Assembly (NCBI GenBank): GCA_019054805.1
Contig: JAHQIY010000010.1
Coordinates: forward strand, 2,773,501 to 2,837,500
Direction: 5' to 3'
DNA: 64,000 nt
Origin: Brachionus manjavacas
Taxonomy: Eukaryota > Rotifera > Eurotatoria > Ploima > Brachionidae
Below, one piece after another: positions 1 to 11,571 of this stretch; the stretch's first letter is position 1, and each line of letters begins with the position of its first letter. Under the pieces are notes generated by a model, which did no database searches, was not told the origin of the DNA, and saw only the letters and a program-made list of their open reading frames with translations. Position numbers and translations under genes: made by a program.

Positions 1-7
1 TTTTTAT

Positions 8-40
8 CTGATAGAGCATCAGTTCAGGATAAATAAACAA
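8..40 (+). repeat. Truncated LINE 3' end with GAGC stem motif
   Basis: A diverged copy of a short 3'-terminal motif that occurs at six places in the window. The core reads GAGCATCAGTTC followed by an AAATAAACAAAT tail, as expected for the 3' end of a heavily 5'-truncated non-LTR retrotransposon. The other copies are near 31.1, 36.78, 37.02, 42.58 and 58.11 kb. Confidence 0.45.
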
Positions 41-54
41 ATAATTAAATTTAA

Positions 55-255
55 AAAAAGTCACACTTTATATATTATTCCAATAAAAATAATTTGAAAT
101 GGAAGAACAAAAAAGTCGAAGCCGAAGAACAGGTAGATTTATCAGAAACAGTCTTAGTTAATGATCCTTTGGTTGAAGAATATCCTGTAGCTGCTTATAG
201 AAAGAAAAAAAATGAAAGAATTGTTGACAAATTTGGAAAATCAGCATTTGAATAA
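55..255 (+). pseudogene. Unrecognised coding remnant, 66 codons, no ATG
   Basis: An open frame runs from just after a TAA at 52-54 to a TAA at 253-255 and has no ATG. Its second half has balanced composition unlike the AT-rich surroundings (VEAEEQVDLSET, then NDPLVEEYPVAAYRKKK, then VDKFGKSAFE). AATAAA overlaps the stop. It could be a last exon or a fragment of a mobile-element protein. It sits directly after a LINE 3' tail. I do not recognise the family. Confidence 0.3.
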
Positions 256-1639
256 AAATAATTTTCATTACAAAATTACGAGCAAACAGTGTAACATTGA
301 AAATAAAATTAGATAAATAAATTGTCGCGAAAAAAATAAAATTGAAGGAAATAAATTGAAAAGCTAAGAAATAGGTCCAGGTTTATCTTTTATGAGCAAT
401 TTTAAAAATGTAAAATAAACAGGAAAATGCTAGACAAGAATCTAAAAATAAAAATTAGAAAAAAATCAATTTCGTTTTTAATGGTCTTTATTCTGGAATT
501 ATGAATTTTAATTTATTTTGTTCAATTCAAAAAAATAAAAATTAAATAAAGCTTTGAAAATAAATGTTTAATAAATTTTGAAAAGTATGCTTAATATCTT
601 AATTTTGTTCCTCCTAAAATATTGAAATTGAATACTATATTGAATGAATTAATTTAAAAAAAATAATTAAATAAAAAGGAAATAAATTGAAAAACTGAAA
701 AACAGGTACAGATTGATTATGTTTATCGGTAATTTAAAAAAATTTCATAATGAAAAATGATAGACAAGAAAATAAAAATAAGAATTAATTTTGAATAACC
801 GAGGATTAAAAGGTAAATTAACAATTTTCAAATTTAAGAATGAGAATGATAAATATATACTGAAAAGCATACTTAATTTCTAAATCAAGATTTTTACTAT
901 TCTATTTTAAAGAGGTTAGTTTAGAAAATATTTTAGATTTAGTACTAGATTTGTGTGATCATTTATAGATTAGTTTTTTTGGAAAGATTTAGTATGACAA
1001 CTTTTTTTTCATTAAAATTTTTTTTTGATTTTTAATTAAAATTTGAAATATTATTGATATGATATTGAAATTTTTTAAAACATAGGAAAATAAAATTCAT
1101 AATATCACTTATAATTTGTTTAACCCGACTATCATTTTTACATTTAATGATTTATTTGCACCAAAGTTATAAAAAAACTTGTTTTTAAAATGAAAAATTT
1201 TTGAATAAATTAAAAGTATTTCTTTTATCTCCCCTTAAAATTATATCAATTACTACTTCGTGTAAAAAAAAATTGAAAAATCTATAAGACATTTTTAAGT
1301 ATGTCAAATATCTAAATTAAAAGTATTAAAAAAAAGTTTTCAATAAAAAAAAAATTCCTAAATAAAAAGAAATTATTGAATTAATAGTATCTGATGTTCG
1401 ATTTTTTTCTCATCAAAAATTAAAATTTAAACAAAAACAAAAGCAAAAAATGAAAATTTTAAAGAAAAATTTCTTGATTTTCAATGGAATCGATTCCATG
1501 CCACTTCAAAATTAAAAATTATTATTATTATTAAAATAACTAAATTTTAAAAATTTAGTTATCTGTAGGAGCTTTGAAGCAGAAAGTTCTGGATCTCGTG
1601 AGCAGAAATGTTTCAGTATGGACTAAGATAAAAACGGTG
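256..1639. other. AT-rich intergenic, nothing recognised
   Basis: Homopolymer-rich, stop-dense sequence in all frames. I see no gene, RNA or clear repeat boundary. Confidence 0.5.
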
Positions 1640-2205
1640 AAAAGTTGGAATCTTGAAGTTGATGATCAATTCTAAATTTTATTTCAATTAAGAGAGTTTA
1701 TCTTAAGATACTAAAATAAATCTTTGAATTTAAATAATTTTTATGTAATATGGTTACATGTTTTTTAGATTAAAAAAATAAAATATTCGAAAATTTTTTT
1801 TTCCCCTATCAATTGATAAAATCGAATTTTAAATTCACATGTAACTCATTTTTCTAATTTTTTTTTTTTCCAAAAATATTGATGGGCAAGATTGATTTTT
1901 ACATTTTATTCCTTATTAGGAATTTAATATTTGAATTTGAATTTTAAATTTAATTTTGAATGCTAGTTTCAATACTTTCGAAATAGGCTTTACAAAAAAT
2001 GAGTTAATACACTTAAGTTTAAAAATCTATTTTATAAATGGATTGAGAAAAAGTCTTTTATTAAAAATTTTATTTTTTAAATCTGCATAACATTTAAAAC
2101 AAGATACATTAAAATTATTTAAATTAATTCAAAGATTAATTTTAATATCTAAAGATAAACTCTTTGAATTGAAATGATATTTTTAACTTCGAGATGCCGA
2201 AATTT
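1640..2205. mobile_element. Inverted-repeat element (MITE-like), about 0.57 kb
   Basis: The left arm (about 1645-1745) and right arm (about 2095-2200) are imperfect inverted repeats. Both contain AGAGTTTATCTT, then TAAAATAAATCTTTGAATT or close variants in the reverse complement. The core is AT-rich with no ORF. A related, shorter element lies at 53525-53799, sharing the TAAACTCTTT block and a TGCCG end. Family and target-site duplication are unknown. Confidence 0.5.
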
Positions 2206-2315
2206 AGCCAAACAAGCAAACTTTTAAAAACGATAAGAAAAGTATATTTTTTTCACCAAAATGTTTAAATTTTGTCCAAAGAAACGTTCAATTTTAACAC
2301 CAATTAGTCTAATTG

Positions 2316-2480
2316 TTAAATTGACAAAATACCAGACTTTTTTGGACTGGCACTGGGGTCATGGAATTGTTGTCCGACCCAAGTTACATCAAAATTACCA
2401 ATTGATTTTATACTGTTTCCTACAGGCAAAAAATAAATCGAGCTTTTGAAAATGATTAAAAAATCTCGTAAATTTATTGA
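2316..2480 (-). pseudogene. Unrecognised coding remnant, about 50 codons
   Basis: A minus-strand open frame without ATG ends at TAA (2316-2318). It reads LPVGNSIKSIGNFDVTWVG, then QQFHDPSASPKKSGILSI. The content of W, G, Q, H and D is unlike random translation of this AT-rich DNA. An AG preceded by a T-run lies upstream as a possible splice acceptor. The family is not recognised; a transposase or host exon fragment are both possible. The plus-strand frame over the same bases looks like its shadow. Confidence 0.25.
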
Positions 2481-4594
2481 ACCTAAAAAAATTAAAAACT
2501 AAAAACCTTCAACAAAATATACTGAAAACTTTTAGGATTCTCTATGAAGTTAGAAATTTTCTTGAATATATCTCAAAATATTCGATTTCAAGTATAAAAT
2601 TAATGAATTAAATTCAAAATAAAAATGTAAAAAAATATTTTTTTTTGAACATCAACTGCTACATTAAGTTAAATTTATTTCGGCATTTTCGGCCATAAAA
2701 ATATAAAAATTTGATATTACTCTCAATATATTATCAAAATTTGATTTTGACAAATTAATGAGAAATGAACTTAGAGAAAATATGTGTACAACCGATTCTT
2801 CAGAATTGAAAAGAAAAAATTAGTAGCTCACAAGTCAATTTAGAAAATTTAAATGAAAATTGAGTAAGCTCCAGAAAAAAATTTGATATGAACATTAAAA
2901 ATTGATCAAAAATTAAATTTTTCGAAAAAATTTTTTTTTAAACTAATCATGTTTTTGATATAAAAAAATTCTTCCAAATAAACAGGCTATTTTTTACTAT
3001 GGGCTTACTAAATAAAAAAACAAGCAAAAAATTGAATTAGAAAAACAATTGTGTCACATTAGAAAATTCAAAATCTTAGTCAAATTATTAGGGTCTAAAA
3101 TTCAAACTTAAAAGTGTCTTAATCTTAAAAATAAAATTTTTTAATTTTTATAATTAAAATCTTGTTCTAATTAAAAATTGACATTTTTCTTCTTTTTTTA
3201 TTTATCATCTTAATTTGTCTTAGATAGGTATATGTAAAAATGAATGTGATCTAAGCTGACCCATTTCACAGGAAAGATGATGGGCGAATTTTCTTTTTTA
3301 GTTTTAAATCATTTATTACAAATTTAAAATATTTTACTTGTAAAAAATAAATCATTTTCTTTTCAAAATTACAAATTTTATTTTTTCTCTATTTTACACC
3401 AACAAAACAACCAAAGTTATACAATTTAATTAGAAGAGTATGTATTTAATCAAAATTTGACCAAAAAAACTAGAAATAATTTGTTATGTTCTAAAACAAA
3501 AAATGGAATTACGTTCAAAATAATTTTTTTCTGAATCTGAGACATCATTTTTCTAATCTAGTAAACATAATTATAATCGGCTCAAAAAATGAGCTTTAGG
3601 ATCACTCGCCTTAATTACTTAAAATAAATATAATTAGAAAATTTTGCAATTTTGATAAAGCAAAAAACTTTGCTGAGTCAATTATGCCTTTATCTTGGCA
3701 GATAAACACTTCATTAATAAAATCAATTTAGATTTTTCTTCCAGGCTCTCGGCAGTCAACGCGACAATGTTCAAATGCCTTGGAAAAAATAGTTTTTTTT
3801 GAGAGCAAATTTAGAAACAACTTCAAGCTTTATGGCACCATGGAGTGGTCTTTTCTTAAATTACTAACAAATACCAATCTCTAACAAGGATGTCATGATG
3901 CATAGGATTATGCTTGAATTTTAGAAAAGTAAATATTTTCCTTTATATTTGGGCTATCGACAAATTTGCAACAAGTCTTTTATTATTTAAAAAAAAATTT
4001 TTTCAAAAACTTTCTTATCTAAAAAATATAAATTTCGTCATTATGATGCATGCTATTCAAAATTATGCTGATTAAAAATTGCTATATATTTATTATAAAC
4101 ATTATGTAAAAATTTAATATTTAAATATTTAGAATCTAAATTGTTCTTTAGTCACCAGTCTTAAGTAAAGTCATGACTTAAACTGAATGGAATGGTAAAA
4201 ATCAAACAAGTCTTTTAAAATTGATTATTAAATTCAAAAGATAAAAAAAATCTAATTAAAAACTAAAAACAAAAATTGAAGAGATACTAAAAACTACTTA
4301 ATTTCCCATTTGTGTGGAATTTTTAATGTTTTTTGGCTTCTTTTATTACCGGAAATTAATTTTAGAAAAATTTAAAAAAATATCGTAAATAATTTTGACT
4401 TTAATTTTTAATTCCTAAAAGTCTTCCAATAATTTATTAATAATAATTTTTGTCTAAAAAATATAATAAATAGATAAATGGACTAGGAAATTGTGAAAAA
4501 AAACTGAAAATTTCATTCCAGAATTTGAAAAAAATAAGATTTCGAGTAAAAAAAATTTGACAGCCAGCGCACAACATTAGTTTTTAAAATTTGA
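2481..4594. other. AT-rich intergenic, no clear gene
   Basis: Mostly low-complexity sequence. One spot, 3733-3885 plus, has a TTCTTCCAG acceptor-like site followed by about 46 open codons, but nothing recognisable. No repeat borders were found. Confidence 0.4.
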
Positions 4595-4858
4595 AAAATC
4601 TTTGAGTCATACAAACATCAAATTTTAAAATCACAATCGATCAGTCCGCCAGCTCACCATACTTTACATGATTTAGAGTTGTTCTTTAAGGTATAAAACA
4701 CTTCCAGATCCATTCCTAAAGAAGAGTTTCATAGGATTGAACTGATAAAACATTTTGTAGAAAATGGTAACAATTTGAATACTTGGAAAAATCTAGGAAA
4801 AAAATTTTTTCGACCTCTTCTTGTCCCAGCGTCAAAAATTATGGGATACCACAGGTAA
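4595..4858 (+). pseudogene. Coding remnant of unknown (probably transposon) protein
   Basis: An 87-codon reading frame is interrupted only by one TAA at 4694-4696. It contains SQSISPPAHHTLHDLELFF before the stop and EEFHRIELIKHFVENG, TWKNLGKKFFRPLLVPAS and KIMGYHR after it. The amino-acid composition is protein-like and the frame is unbroken on both sides of the nonsense codon, so it is probably a decayed gene. There is no ATG. The terminal AGGTAAAT could be read as a splice donor, making this an exon instead. Family not recognised. The minus-strand frame over it is a shadow. Confidence 0.4.
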
Positions 4859-6776
4859 ATTAGACGAATTTCTAAACAAAAAAAAAATGAAAAAATAATA
4901 AAATTTTTTTCTAATGAAAATATATGCTTATTTATCAAAAATTTGTTTATAAATATAAATTATGCATTCGAATCCGTTACTTGCCTTTCAGTCTGAAATG
5001 ATCCTAAAATCGTAATAAGGTAACTTTTGGAAATGATTAAATTATCATTATTATGCCATTGAAATGGTTGTTTATGTAGAAATTTAAAGTTCAGGCTTGA
5101 ATTTGATCAAGATAAACTAGGAAAAATAAAATTAATTTTTTTTAGAAACAAATTTATATCAAGTTAATAAATAATTGAGTAGACTGCTTAAATTACTATG
5201 TCTCTTTTAAACTTAATTTTCTAATATTCTTCTCCGAATTAAAGAATAACACAATGGAGACTAGTGTTAAAATTAATTTAAAATTGTTTTTTCATAAGAG
5301 CCTAAGTTCCTTTGGAAAAAAAATTATTTTTAATAATCAAAAAATCCTGCTTATTTTTAGATGAATCAAATATCGGAAAGAGTTATAGATCCAGAAAATT
5401 TTTGTTCGACTTTCAATGGTACTAAATTTTTTGTCACTTTTCATTTTTTCACAAAATTAAAATAATAATTATTCAACTTTGTAATAAAATTATTTTTTAA
5501 TTTATTTATTTATTAGATTCAATTAACGCCAATTCTGGCGATGTAAAATTATAAAAATAAAAATTTTTACCAAAAAATAAAATAATTTGATAAAAGAAGA
5601 ATCATAAATTAAGTGAAGTAAAGATTTTTTTAGAAATTATTTAGAAATATTTTTAATTTTTGATGTTGAATTTAAATTAAAATTATCAAAAACCTGACCT
5701 ATTTTCGATATTCTCTTTATTTAAATAAATAAATTTATTGATGTTTGACAACTTTTGGATTTACTATACAAATTAAAACTAACTTGTGTGTTTTGTTTTC
5801 TCCTTCTCTCGTCTCTATTTGTTCCTTTACTTTTCTCAATAGTTTTCTTTTAAACGGAGAAGCGAAAAGGAAAAGGAAGAGCAAAATAAAATAAAATAAA
5901 CAATTCAGTTTAAACAGTATAAACCATTTTAAATAGATTACCAATTTTTAAAATTGTTTGTACCAAAATATTGGTGAATTTTTTAAATTTCTGCAAAAAC
6001 AGCATAAAAGAATTAAATTTTCTAGCCAAAATTTTCATAAAATTTTATTGATTTTAGTGGAAAAAATTAAATAATTTAGAAAAAAATTTCAACAAATTTT
6101 ATCTGCTGGTAATCAAAATTTTTTGCTAAATTTAAAAGTTTATTCTATTTTTTCACATAAATTAATAAAAAATTATAAAAATTTTGCTAAAATAATTTCA
6201 TTTTGTTGAACAAGTTGACTCTAAAGTTTGTTAAGGATCTTGAGGATCTACCATTTATCCATGAATGAAATAACGCAAGTTTATTGCTGATTTAACTATC
6301 TGAAGAAAAATTTAAATTATTTAAAAACGACTCTTTGGAAGGATGAATAAAAGAATGTTTAATTCTTATGTTGTTTAGTCAAAGTAAATATATTTTTAAA
6401 TGTTTATTTAGTTGCCAATAATTCGTTTTAATCAGAAATTTTAGGTCTGAATAAAATATTCAACATCAAGTAAATCAAATTACGTGAATTAGCAATGAAT
6501 TTTCACCAAGTTTATTTATTCAAACTGAAAGAAAATTCAATTTATTTTACTATAGAAAACAAAAGATATAAACGATTTCAGCTTTTATAAATTCACAAGG
6601 TTTTACCTGTTGCTCCGCTGCCAGAATAATAAAAATAAAAGAAAAAGAAATTAGTATTGATCATTTAATTTTATTGATTTATTTTATTTATTATATTGAA
6701 AAATTCTAATTAAAAATTGATTTTAAAAATTTTTTTTCATAAGTGTTGATTAAATAATTTAATGAATATTTCTGTA
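4859..6776. other. AT-rich intergenic, one weak exon-like site
   Basis: Low-complexity sequence. On the minus strand near 5850-5880 a long pyrimidine tract ends in AAAG and is followed by about 40 open codons rich in K, R and E. That could be a small last exon but is not convincing. Nothing else recognised. Confidence 0.35.
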
Positions 6777-6953
6777 CAGTATGTCACAATTATTTTATTT
6801 TTACCCATTTTTTCTCTATTTTGTCAGAATTTTAGGTAGTCTAACTTCAAAGCTATTATTTGAAAAAAATTGATAGTTAACGATTTTTTTAATTGCAAAA
6901 AAAACAATATTTTTATTTTTTTAAACTTGATTCTAACTTTTTGTGACATACTG
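6777..6953. mobile_element. Tc1/mariner-like MITE, 177 bp
   Basis: The element has near-perfect terminal inverted repeats beginning CAGTATGTCACAA and is flanked on both sides by TA (6775-6776 and 6954-6955). TA target duplication and short TIRs around a non-coding core are the hallmarks of Tc1/mariner-derived MITEs. No transposase is encoded, so it would have been mobilised in trans. Confidence 0.75.
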
Positions 6954-7436
6954 TACAAAAAACATTTCTTATTAGAAAAACTTGAATGAATGAATTTCAA
7001 TGAATTTGAATGTTTTTGTATTTTCTAAATTTTTTAATTAAAATTTATTTTTAAGATGTAAAAAAAATTAATATACATTATGTAATCTAAAAATTGGATT
7101 ATAACAATTATAAAAGCACTATATTCAAATATTAAAGTTAGTTATCGTAAGTGAAAATTTTACGTGAAAATTTTACTTCTTTTCACACACTTGGGTTTTA
7201 AATATTAAGATAATTCATTTAAGTTTTTGTTTTTAAATAAACGCTTCTGAATTAACAAAAATTAAATAAATAGATTTTTGTCTAAAACCTGATCAATTAA
7301 TAAAAATATAAAAGATGCTAAAAAGTTGTAAAAATCAAAAATTTAATAAAGCATCAAAATTTTTTTTGGTGAAATCATTTTCGAAAGATTTTGGACGTTT
7401 TTTCGCGTGTAATATATTGCAATAAAAAAAAAAAAA

Positions 7437-8133
7437 TACTGAAGTTAGTGTCAATTTTATTTAATATAATCTAAAATAATATAAATTGTCAATTATAATT
7501 GAACTGGTATTTTTTTTTCTGATTTATTTTAAATGAAACTATTATTTTTAAATCAAATCAAAAATGCTTTGATAAAAAAATATCGAAAATGTCCTTTATC
7601 GAAGAAATTCCAAGGTAAGCAATGACAACGATCAATATTTGAGCAAAATACTCAGAGGAAAAGGCAAAATTTATCTACCTTGAAATAGCCCGACAGCATC
7701 TTTCTCAAAATTTTGATGGGAATGTGTGGTTAACCAAGCGTACAACAGAAAATTTTGCTGGTGATGTAATTTGGTTTCAATGCACCAAATTTTCAATTCG
7801 TTTAAAAATTTACCGCTTGAACGCAAAAAATTACAGCAAATGCTTTGTCGAGGCAACCTAACGAAACTCAAAAAATAACTGACTTAGGCTTTAGTAGTTG
7901 CGAGGGGTCCGATTCAGATTCAAGTATTAATGACGAAGCTCCACCACAAAAAGAACCCAGACATGAAACAAAAAAGCGTGGTCGGCCAGTGGGTTCCAAA
8001 AAAAAACTCAATAAAATATTTTTATAATTAAATAATTTTTTTTGTACCTGAAAAAATAAAAACAAACTAATTCTATTATATTTGTTTTATTTTTTATAAT
8101 ATAGATTAAATAAAATTGTTCCTAAGATCAGTA
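7437..8133 (+). mobile_element. TIR element carrying an AT-hook ORF, copy 1
   Basis: About 0.70 kb bounded by inverted repeats of roughly 32 bp. The left end is TACTGA-AG-TTAG-TGT-CAATTTTATTTAAT; the right end in reverse complement is TACTGA-TC-TTAG-GAA-CAATTTTATTTAAT. An A-run lies outside each end. Inside are an ATG exon-like start (7589, MSFIEEIP, then a GTAAGC donor) and a 3' AT-hook ORF. A diverged relative lies at 8963-9643 with matching ends and matching protein pieces. There is no room for a transposase. Confidence 0.6.
7820..8027 (+). CDS. Small AT-hook protein, 3' part (element-borne)
   Basis: Open frame of about 68 codons inside the 7437-8133 TIR element, with no ATG of its own. 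It contains ITANALSRQPNETQ, an acidic stretch (EGSDSDSSINDE) and a C-terminal AT-hook, KKRGRPVGSKKK, whose GRP core binds the minor groove of AT-rich DNA in characterised AT-hook proteins. The related element at 9.0-9.6 kb encodes TNALTRQPNETQ and GRPVG in the same order, so the peptide is ancestral and not chance. A likely 5' exon is ATG at 7589 with donor GTAAGC at about 7614; the acceptor was not established. The region 7680-7800 has protein-like plus-strand frames but also apparent frameshifts. Function within the element is inferred only. Confidence 0.5.
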
Positions 8134-8962
8134 TTTTTTTTTCTTAATAAACATATTTGACTCGTTATATAATTTTATGCCGTTTTTTTTTCTCCCATTT
8201 CGAAGTTCATATTAAGATGCCAAAAAATGCAAAATTTTTAATTTTCAAAATAATAAAATAAAGCAGTTCACTAAGCTAATAATTTTCTGGAATTGAAATT
8301 TAGAAAATAATTTAAAAAAATTTGGAAAAATTTAAATAATCTTGATTTTAAATTTTACCTAACTATCCACAAGTGTTCCAATAGTTTAATAATATATGAT
8401 AATTTTCGTCTCAAAGGTAATGAAAAAAAATGTGAAAATTTCATTCCTAATTTTTTGATAAAAATTATATTAATAAAAATAAGTTTTCATTGTCAATTTT
8501 TTCTCTCTTAAAGTGAAAGCTTATTTTGGAAAAAATACTGCCTCTTCTTTCTAGGAAATTATCTATTTAAAAATTAAAGAAAAAGATTATTTAACAGAAT
8601 AAAACTTATCTCAATCTTTAAAGATATTTTTCAAAAGATGTTTCCTTTGTATTAAGATTTAAGAAGCTCTCATCGTGGCAACTTGAAATTCATGATTATA
8701 TGATCGAAAGTTAATTGATTAAAACCTTAATGAAAAATGACGAAATTTGCTTTTTTTTATTTTTTTTTCAAATTAAACATTTAAATTTTGTTATTTAAAT
8801 TTAAAAAATAATTTTTTTTTAATTGATTCTTCTAAAATCTTTATTAGAAAACTTCAAAGAAAAATTTAAAATTCACATTAAGGTATCCAAATTATGACTT
8901 TTTATAATATTTTAATCGCGTATAATATATTAAAAAAAAAATAATATTTTCTAGAACAAAAA
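8134..8962. repeat. Dispersed AT-rich repeat between AT-hook elements
   Basis: 8660-8930 resembles 14440-14670, and part of it resembles 17030-17110 and 19635-19712. Shared landmarks are GGCAACTTGAA-TTCATGAT, then AATTGATTCTTC, then AATTCAC-TTAA-G. The first landmark also occurs reversed near 57357-57393. No ORF is intact. Confidence 0.4.
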
Positions 8963-9643
8963 TACTGATGTTAGTGTCAATTATTTTTTTAGTACAATTA
9001 AATTAAATAATGTCAAATATTATTGAGTTAGTAACTATTTTATTTCTTTGATAGCTAATTTGATCTAATTTAAACAAATATTACTAAAAAAAATTTTTAT
9101 TTCAATAATTAATTTAAGACCTTCTAAAGCTGATTCCGACAAGATGAGTTTATTGGTGTTATACATAAAGGGAATTAATGAGCTAGACAATAAAAATGTC
9201 TTATATCGAAGAAATCCCAAACAACTTATGTGATTGCAGTATGTTCTCCGTTAAGTAAGTTTTTATTCACCTAACAATTCTCTAAAACTTTTACTAAATT
9301 TAATTTTAAGAACTTTGTCATATCAAAGAATTAGCAATGAACATTCCACTAGAAAGAAAGCGTCGTCCAGTTCGCCTTAAAGCTTCAACCAATGCCTTAA
9401 CTCGTCAGCCAAATGAAACTCAAAATGTAAATGATTTGGATCAGATTCGCAGCCCCAAGTTAAAAAAAAAGCGGTAGACCAGTTGGAGCAAACAAACAAA
9501 AAAATTAAAAAAATTGAATATTATTTTTGTCTATGTTTAATTATTTTGGTTAAAATTTGATATAAATTGTTTTCCTTTTTTTATTTATGTACCTTTTTTA
9601 ATATAAAAAAAATAAAAAAATACATTTGTTCCTTAGTTCAGTA
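8963..9643 (+). mobile_element. TIR element carrying an AT-hook ORF, copy 2
   Basis: About 0.68 kb with ends TACTGATGTTAGTGTCAA (left) and TACTGAACTAAGGAACAA (right, reverse complement). Same family as 7437-8133. Both contain an ATG leader MS-F/Y-IEEIP and a distal AT-hook ORF. Sequence divergence between the two is substantial, so these are separate old insertions and not a recent tandem duplication. Confidence 0.6.
9196..9508 (+). pseudogene. AT-hook protein gene, decayed copy
   Basis: A first exon starts at ATG 9196 (MSYIEEIPNNLCDCSMFSV) and ends at a strong donor GTAAGT near 9255. A second exon after TTTTAAG (about 9310) reads KELAMNIPLERKRRPVRLKA, then STNALTRQPNETQNV. A frameshift near 9465 puts a TAG after LKKKR, and the AT-hook remnant GRPVGA continues in another frame. 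Donor and acceptor phases do not agree, another sign of decay. The basic KRRPVR stretch resembles a nuclear-localisation or DNA-contact patch. Confidence 0.45.
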
Positions 9644-10217
9644 ATTTTGTTTTTTATTTCAATATTAATAGCATAATTAATTACTACATGCCTATTTTAA
9701 TATTAAACCAGTTTAAAATTTGTATTGCAAAATTTTAAAATATTAACTTAGATTTAAATTTTACTTAAGCTAATTAAGATTAAAAAATTATTTTAAATAA
9801 AGTTTAGTCATTTATTGTTAAAAAATTGATAAGAAACACTTTTTTATAAATCTAAAACTATAAATTTTGATTTGAAATTTGCGTTTGAAAATTAATTTCA
9901 ATTTCCCCCCATCTTTACAATTTTGTTTCATCAGTCTTTATTTTAATGACAAAGATTTTGTAAAACTTTTAAGATTTTCTTTAAAAAAAATTACTAAAAA
10001 TAATACCGCATTGATTCTTAAAAATGAGAAAAGCTAATTATGAAGCATCAATGTGGATGATTTAATTCTAATTTAAAGGAAATTCTAAATTTTGTGAAAA
10101 AAAGAAAAAGAAATTTTTTCATACTAATTTTATCAAAATTTAAAATAAATGGTAAGTAATCTCCCATGACCAGAGACGACCTTAAAATGCATTTTTAAAT
10201 CACTTAAAAATCATGGA

Positions 10218-10600
10218 TAGACAATGAGATGAAACTTTTAAAAAAACATTTTCCTTTCTGTACTTTTTCATAATTTTTATACTTTATCATAATTTAAATT
10301 TTTTTGGCCCTGTTCCTTTTTGAACTTTTTGTAATTAATGGTAATTTTAATCATTTTATATTAAAACTTAAACGAGGTCCGGGGCAGAGCCCTGGTTTAG
10401 GGATTCGGGTATGCTGGAGGTAAGAAAAATATTAGTTAAAATTAAAATTTATATTTAAAATATTGATAATTTAAAACTTTTTTTATTACCATTAAGAACA
10501 AAAAGTACAAAAAGGAACAGGGCCAAATAAATTTAAATTATGATAAAGTATAAAAAGTACAGAAAGGATTTTAACTTTTTAATATTCTCATTGTCTTTAC
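10218..10600. mobile_element. MITE with GC-rich core, copy 1
   Basis: Inverted-repeat arms of about 95 bp begin GACAATGAGA and contain CCTTTCTGTACTTTTT, then TTTGGCCCTGTTCCTTTTTG and TTAATGGTAA. The arms flank a core that is conspicuously GC-rich for this DNA: GGTCCGGGGCAGAGCCCT, then GGTTTAGGGATTCG. A second copy is at 40470-40845 in the same orientation. No ORF. Superfamily unknown. Confidence 0.65.
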
Positions 10601-11571
10601 CTCTGAAAAATTCGTAATAAAATTTTATTAATTTTATCAAGATGAATTTTTTAATAAGGGAACGAACAGTATTAAATTACAAAAAAAATTTAATTAGCAT
10701 AAATAAAAATATATTTTCCATTTTTTCCAGATTGAAAAATTAATTTAATTATCTAAAAAATTAATTCGCAATTTTTTATATCGTCTCTGCTCAAAACCAT
10801 CCAACTATTACGACCTATCAATGTCATGGCAAAAAAGCTTTTATTTTAATTTTAATTTTAATTTAATTCTCTTTTTTTCAGAATAGAATGCAAAGAGATG
10901 TTTGAAGACAAAACGCACTCAAGAAAATGACAACCCAAGTCATGGTCCTTTTTTATTTTAAAAAAAATTCAGAGCCATAATTCTGGTTGAAAAAGTGAGT
11001 GCCAAAAAAGAGCCATTTTTATCATTAATTAAAAAGCTAGCCAAATTTATTTTTTCTAAACAAAAGTATTTATCTAACCATTTAAAATAAAAATTAAAAA
11101 CAAACTTACGTTCTTTTCTCTCGCAACTTTTCTTCCAATTACCACAACTTCCACTAGATTTTTGTCTTCAAAATGATAAATTTTAGAAAATATTCAAAAT
11201 AAAAATCATAAAATATTTTAAAACTGTATGATTAGTACTAAAACAACTACAACAACAACAACAAAATTCAACAAATCTTTGAATAAAGTTAACAAAAGAT
11301 CAACTAATCCATTTGACAAGCGAAGTTAATTTTAAACAGATAAATTTTTTTTTAAATAAATCTTTTTCATAAAAATTTAATTTAGAAAAAAAGAGAAAAA
11401 TTTTTTAGTTTATATTTCAGCAAATCTTTTAGCAAAACATAGACTGCCGGCATTTGACAACCGAAGTTAATTTTGTAAAAAAAAAAAAAAATATATTTTT
11501 ATAAATAATCTTCTTTACAAATTAATAAAAAAAAATATAATTTTTTTTAGTATACAATTAGATATGAAAGA
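10601..11571. other. 3' flank of the F-BAR gene, non-coding
   Basis: AT-rich sequence with CAACAACAACAACAA at about 11250. It must hold the 3' UTR of the minus-strand F-BAR gene. No polyadenylation hexamer could be placed confidently, and no other gene is visible. Confidence 0.35.

Noticed and set aside
5735..5944. 69-codon minus-strand hydrophobic frame
   Set aside because: The hydrophobic part is a pyrimidine tract translated as F and L; at most a splice acceptor region.
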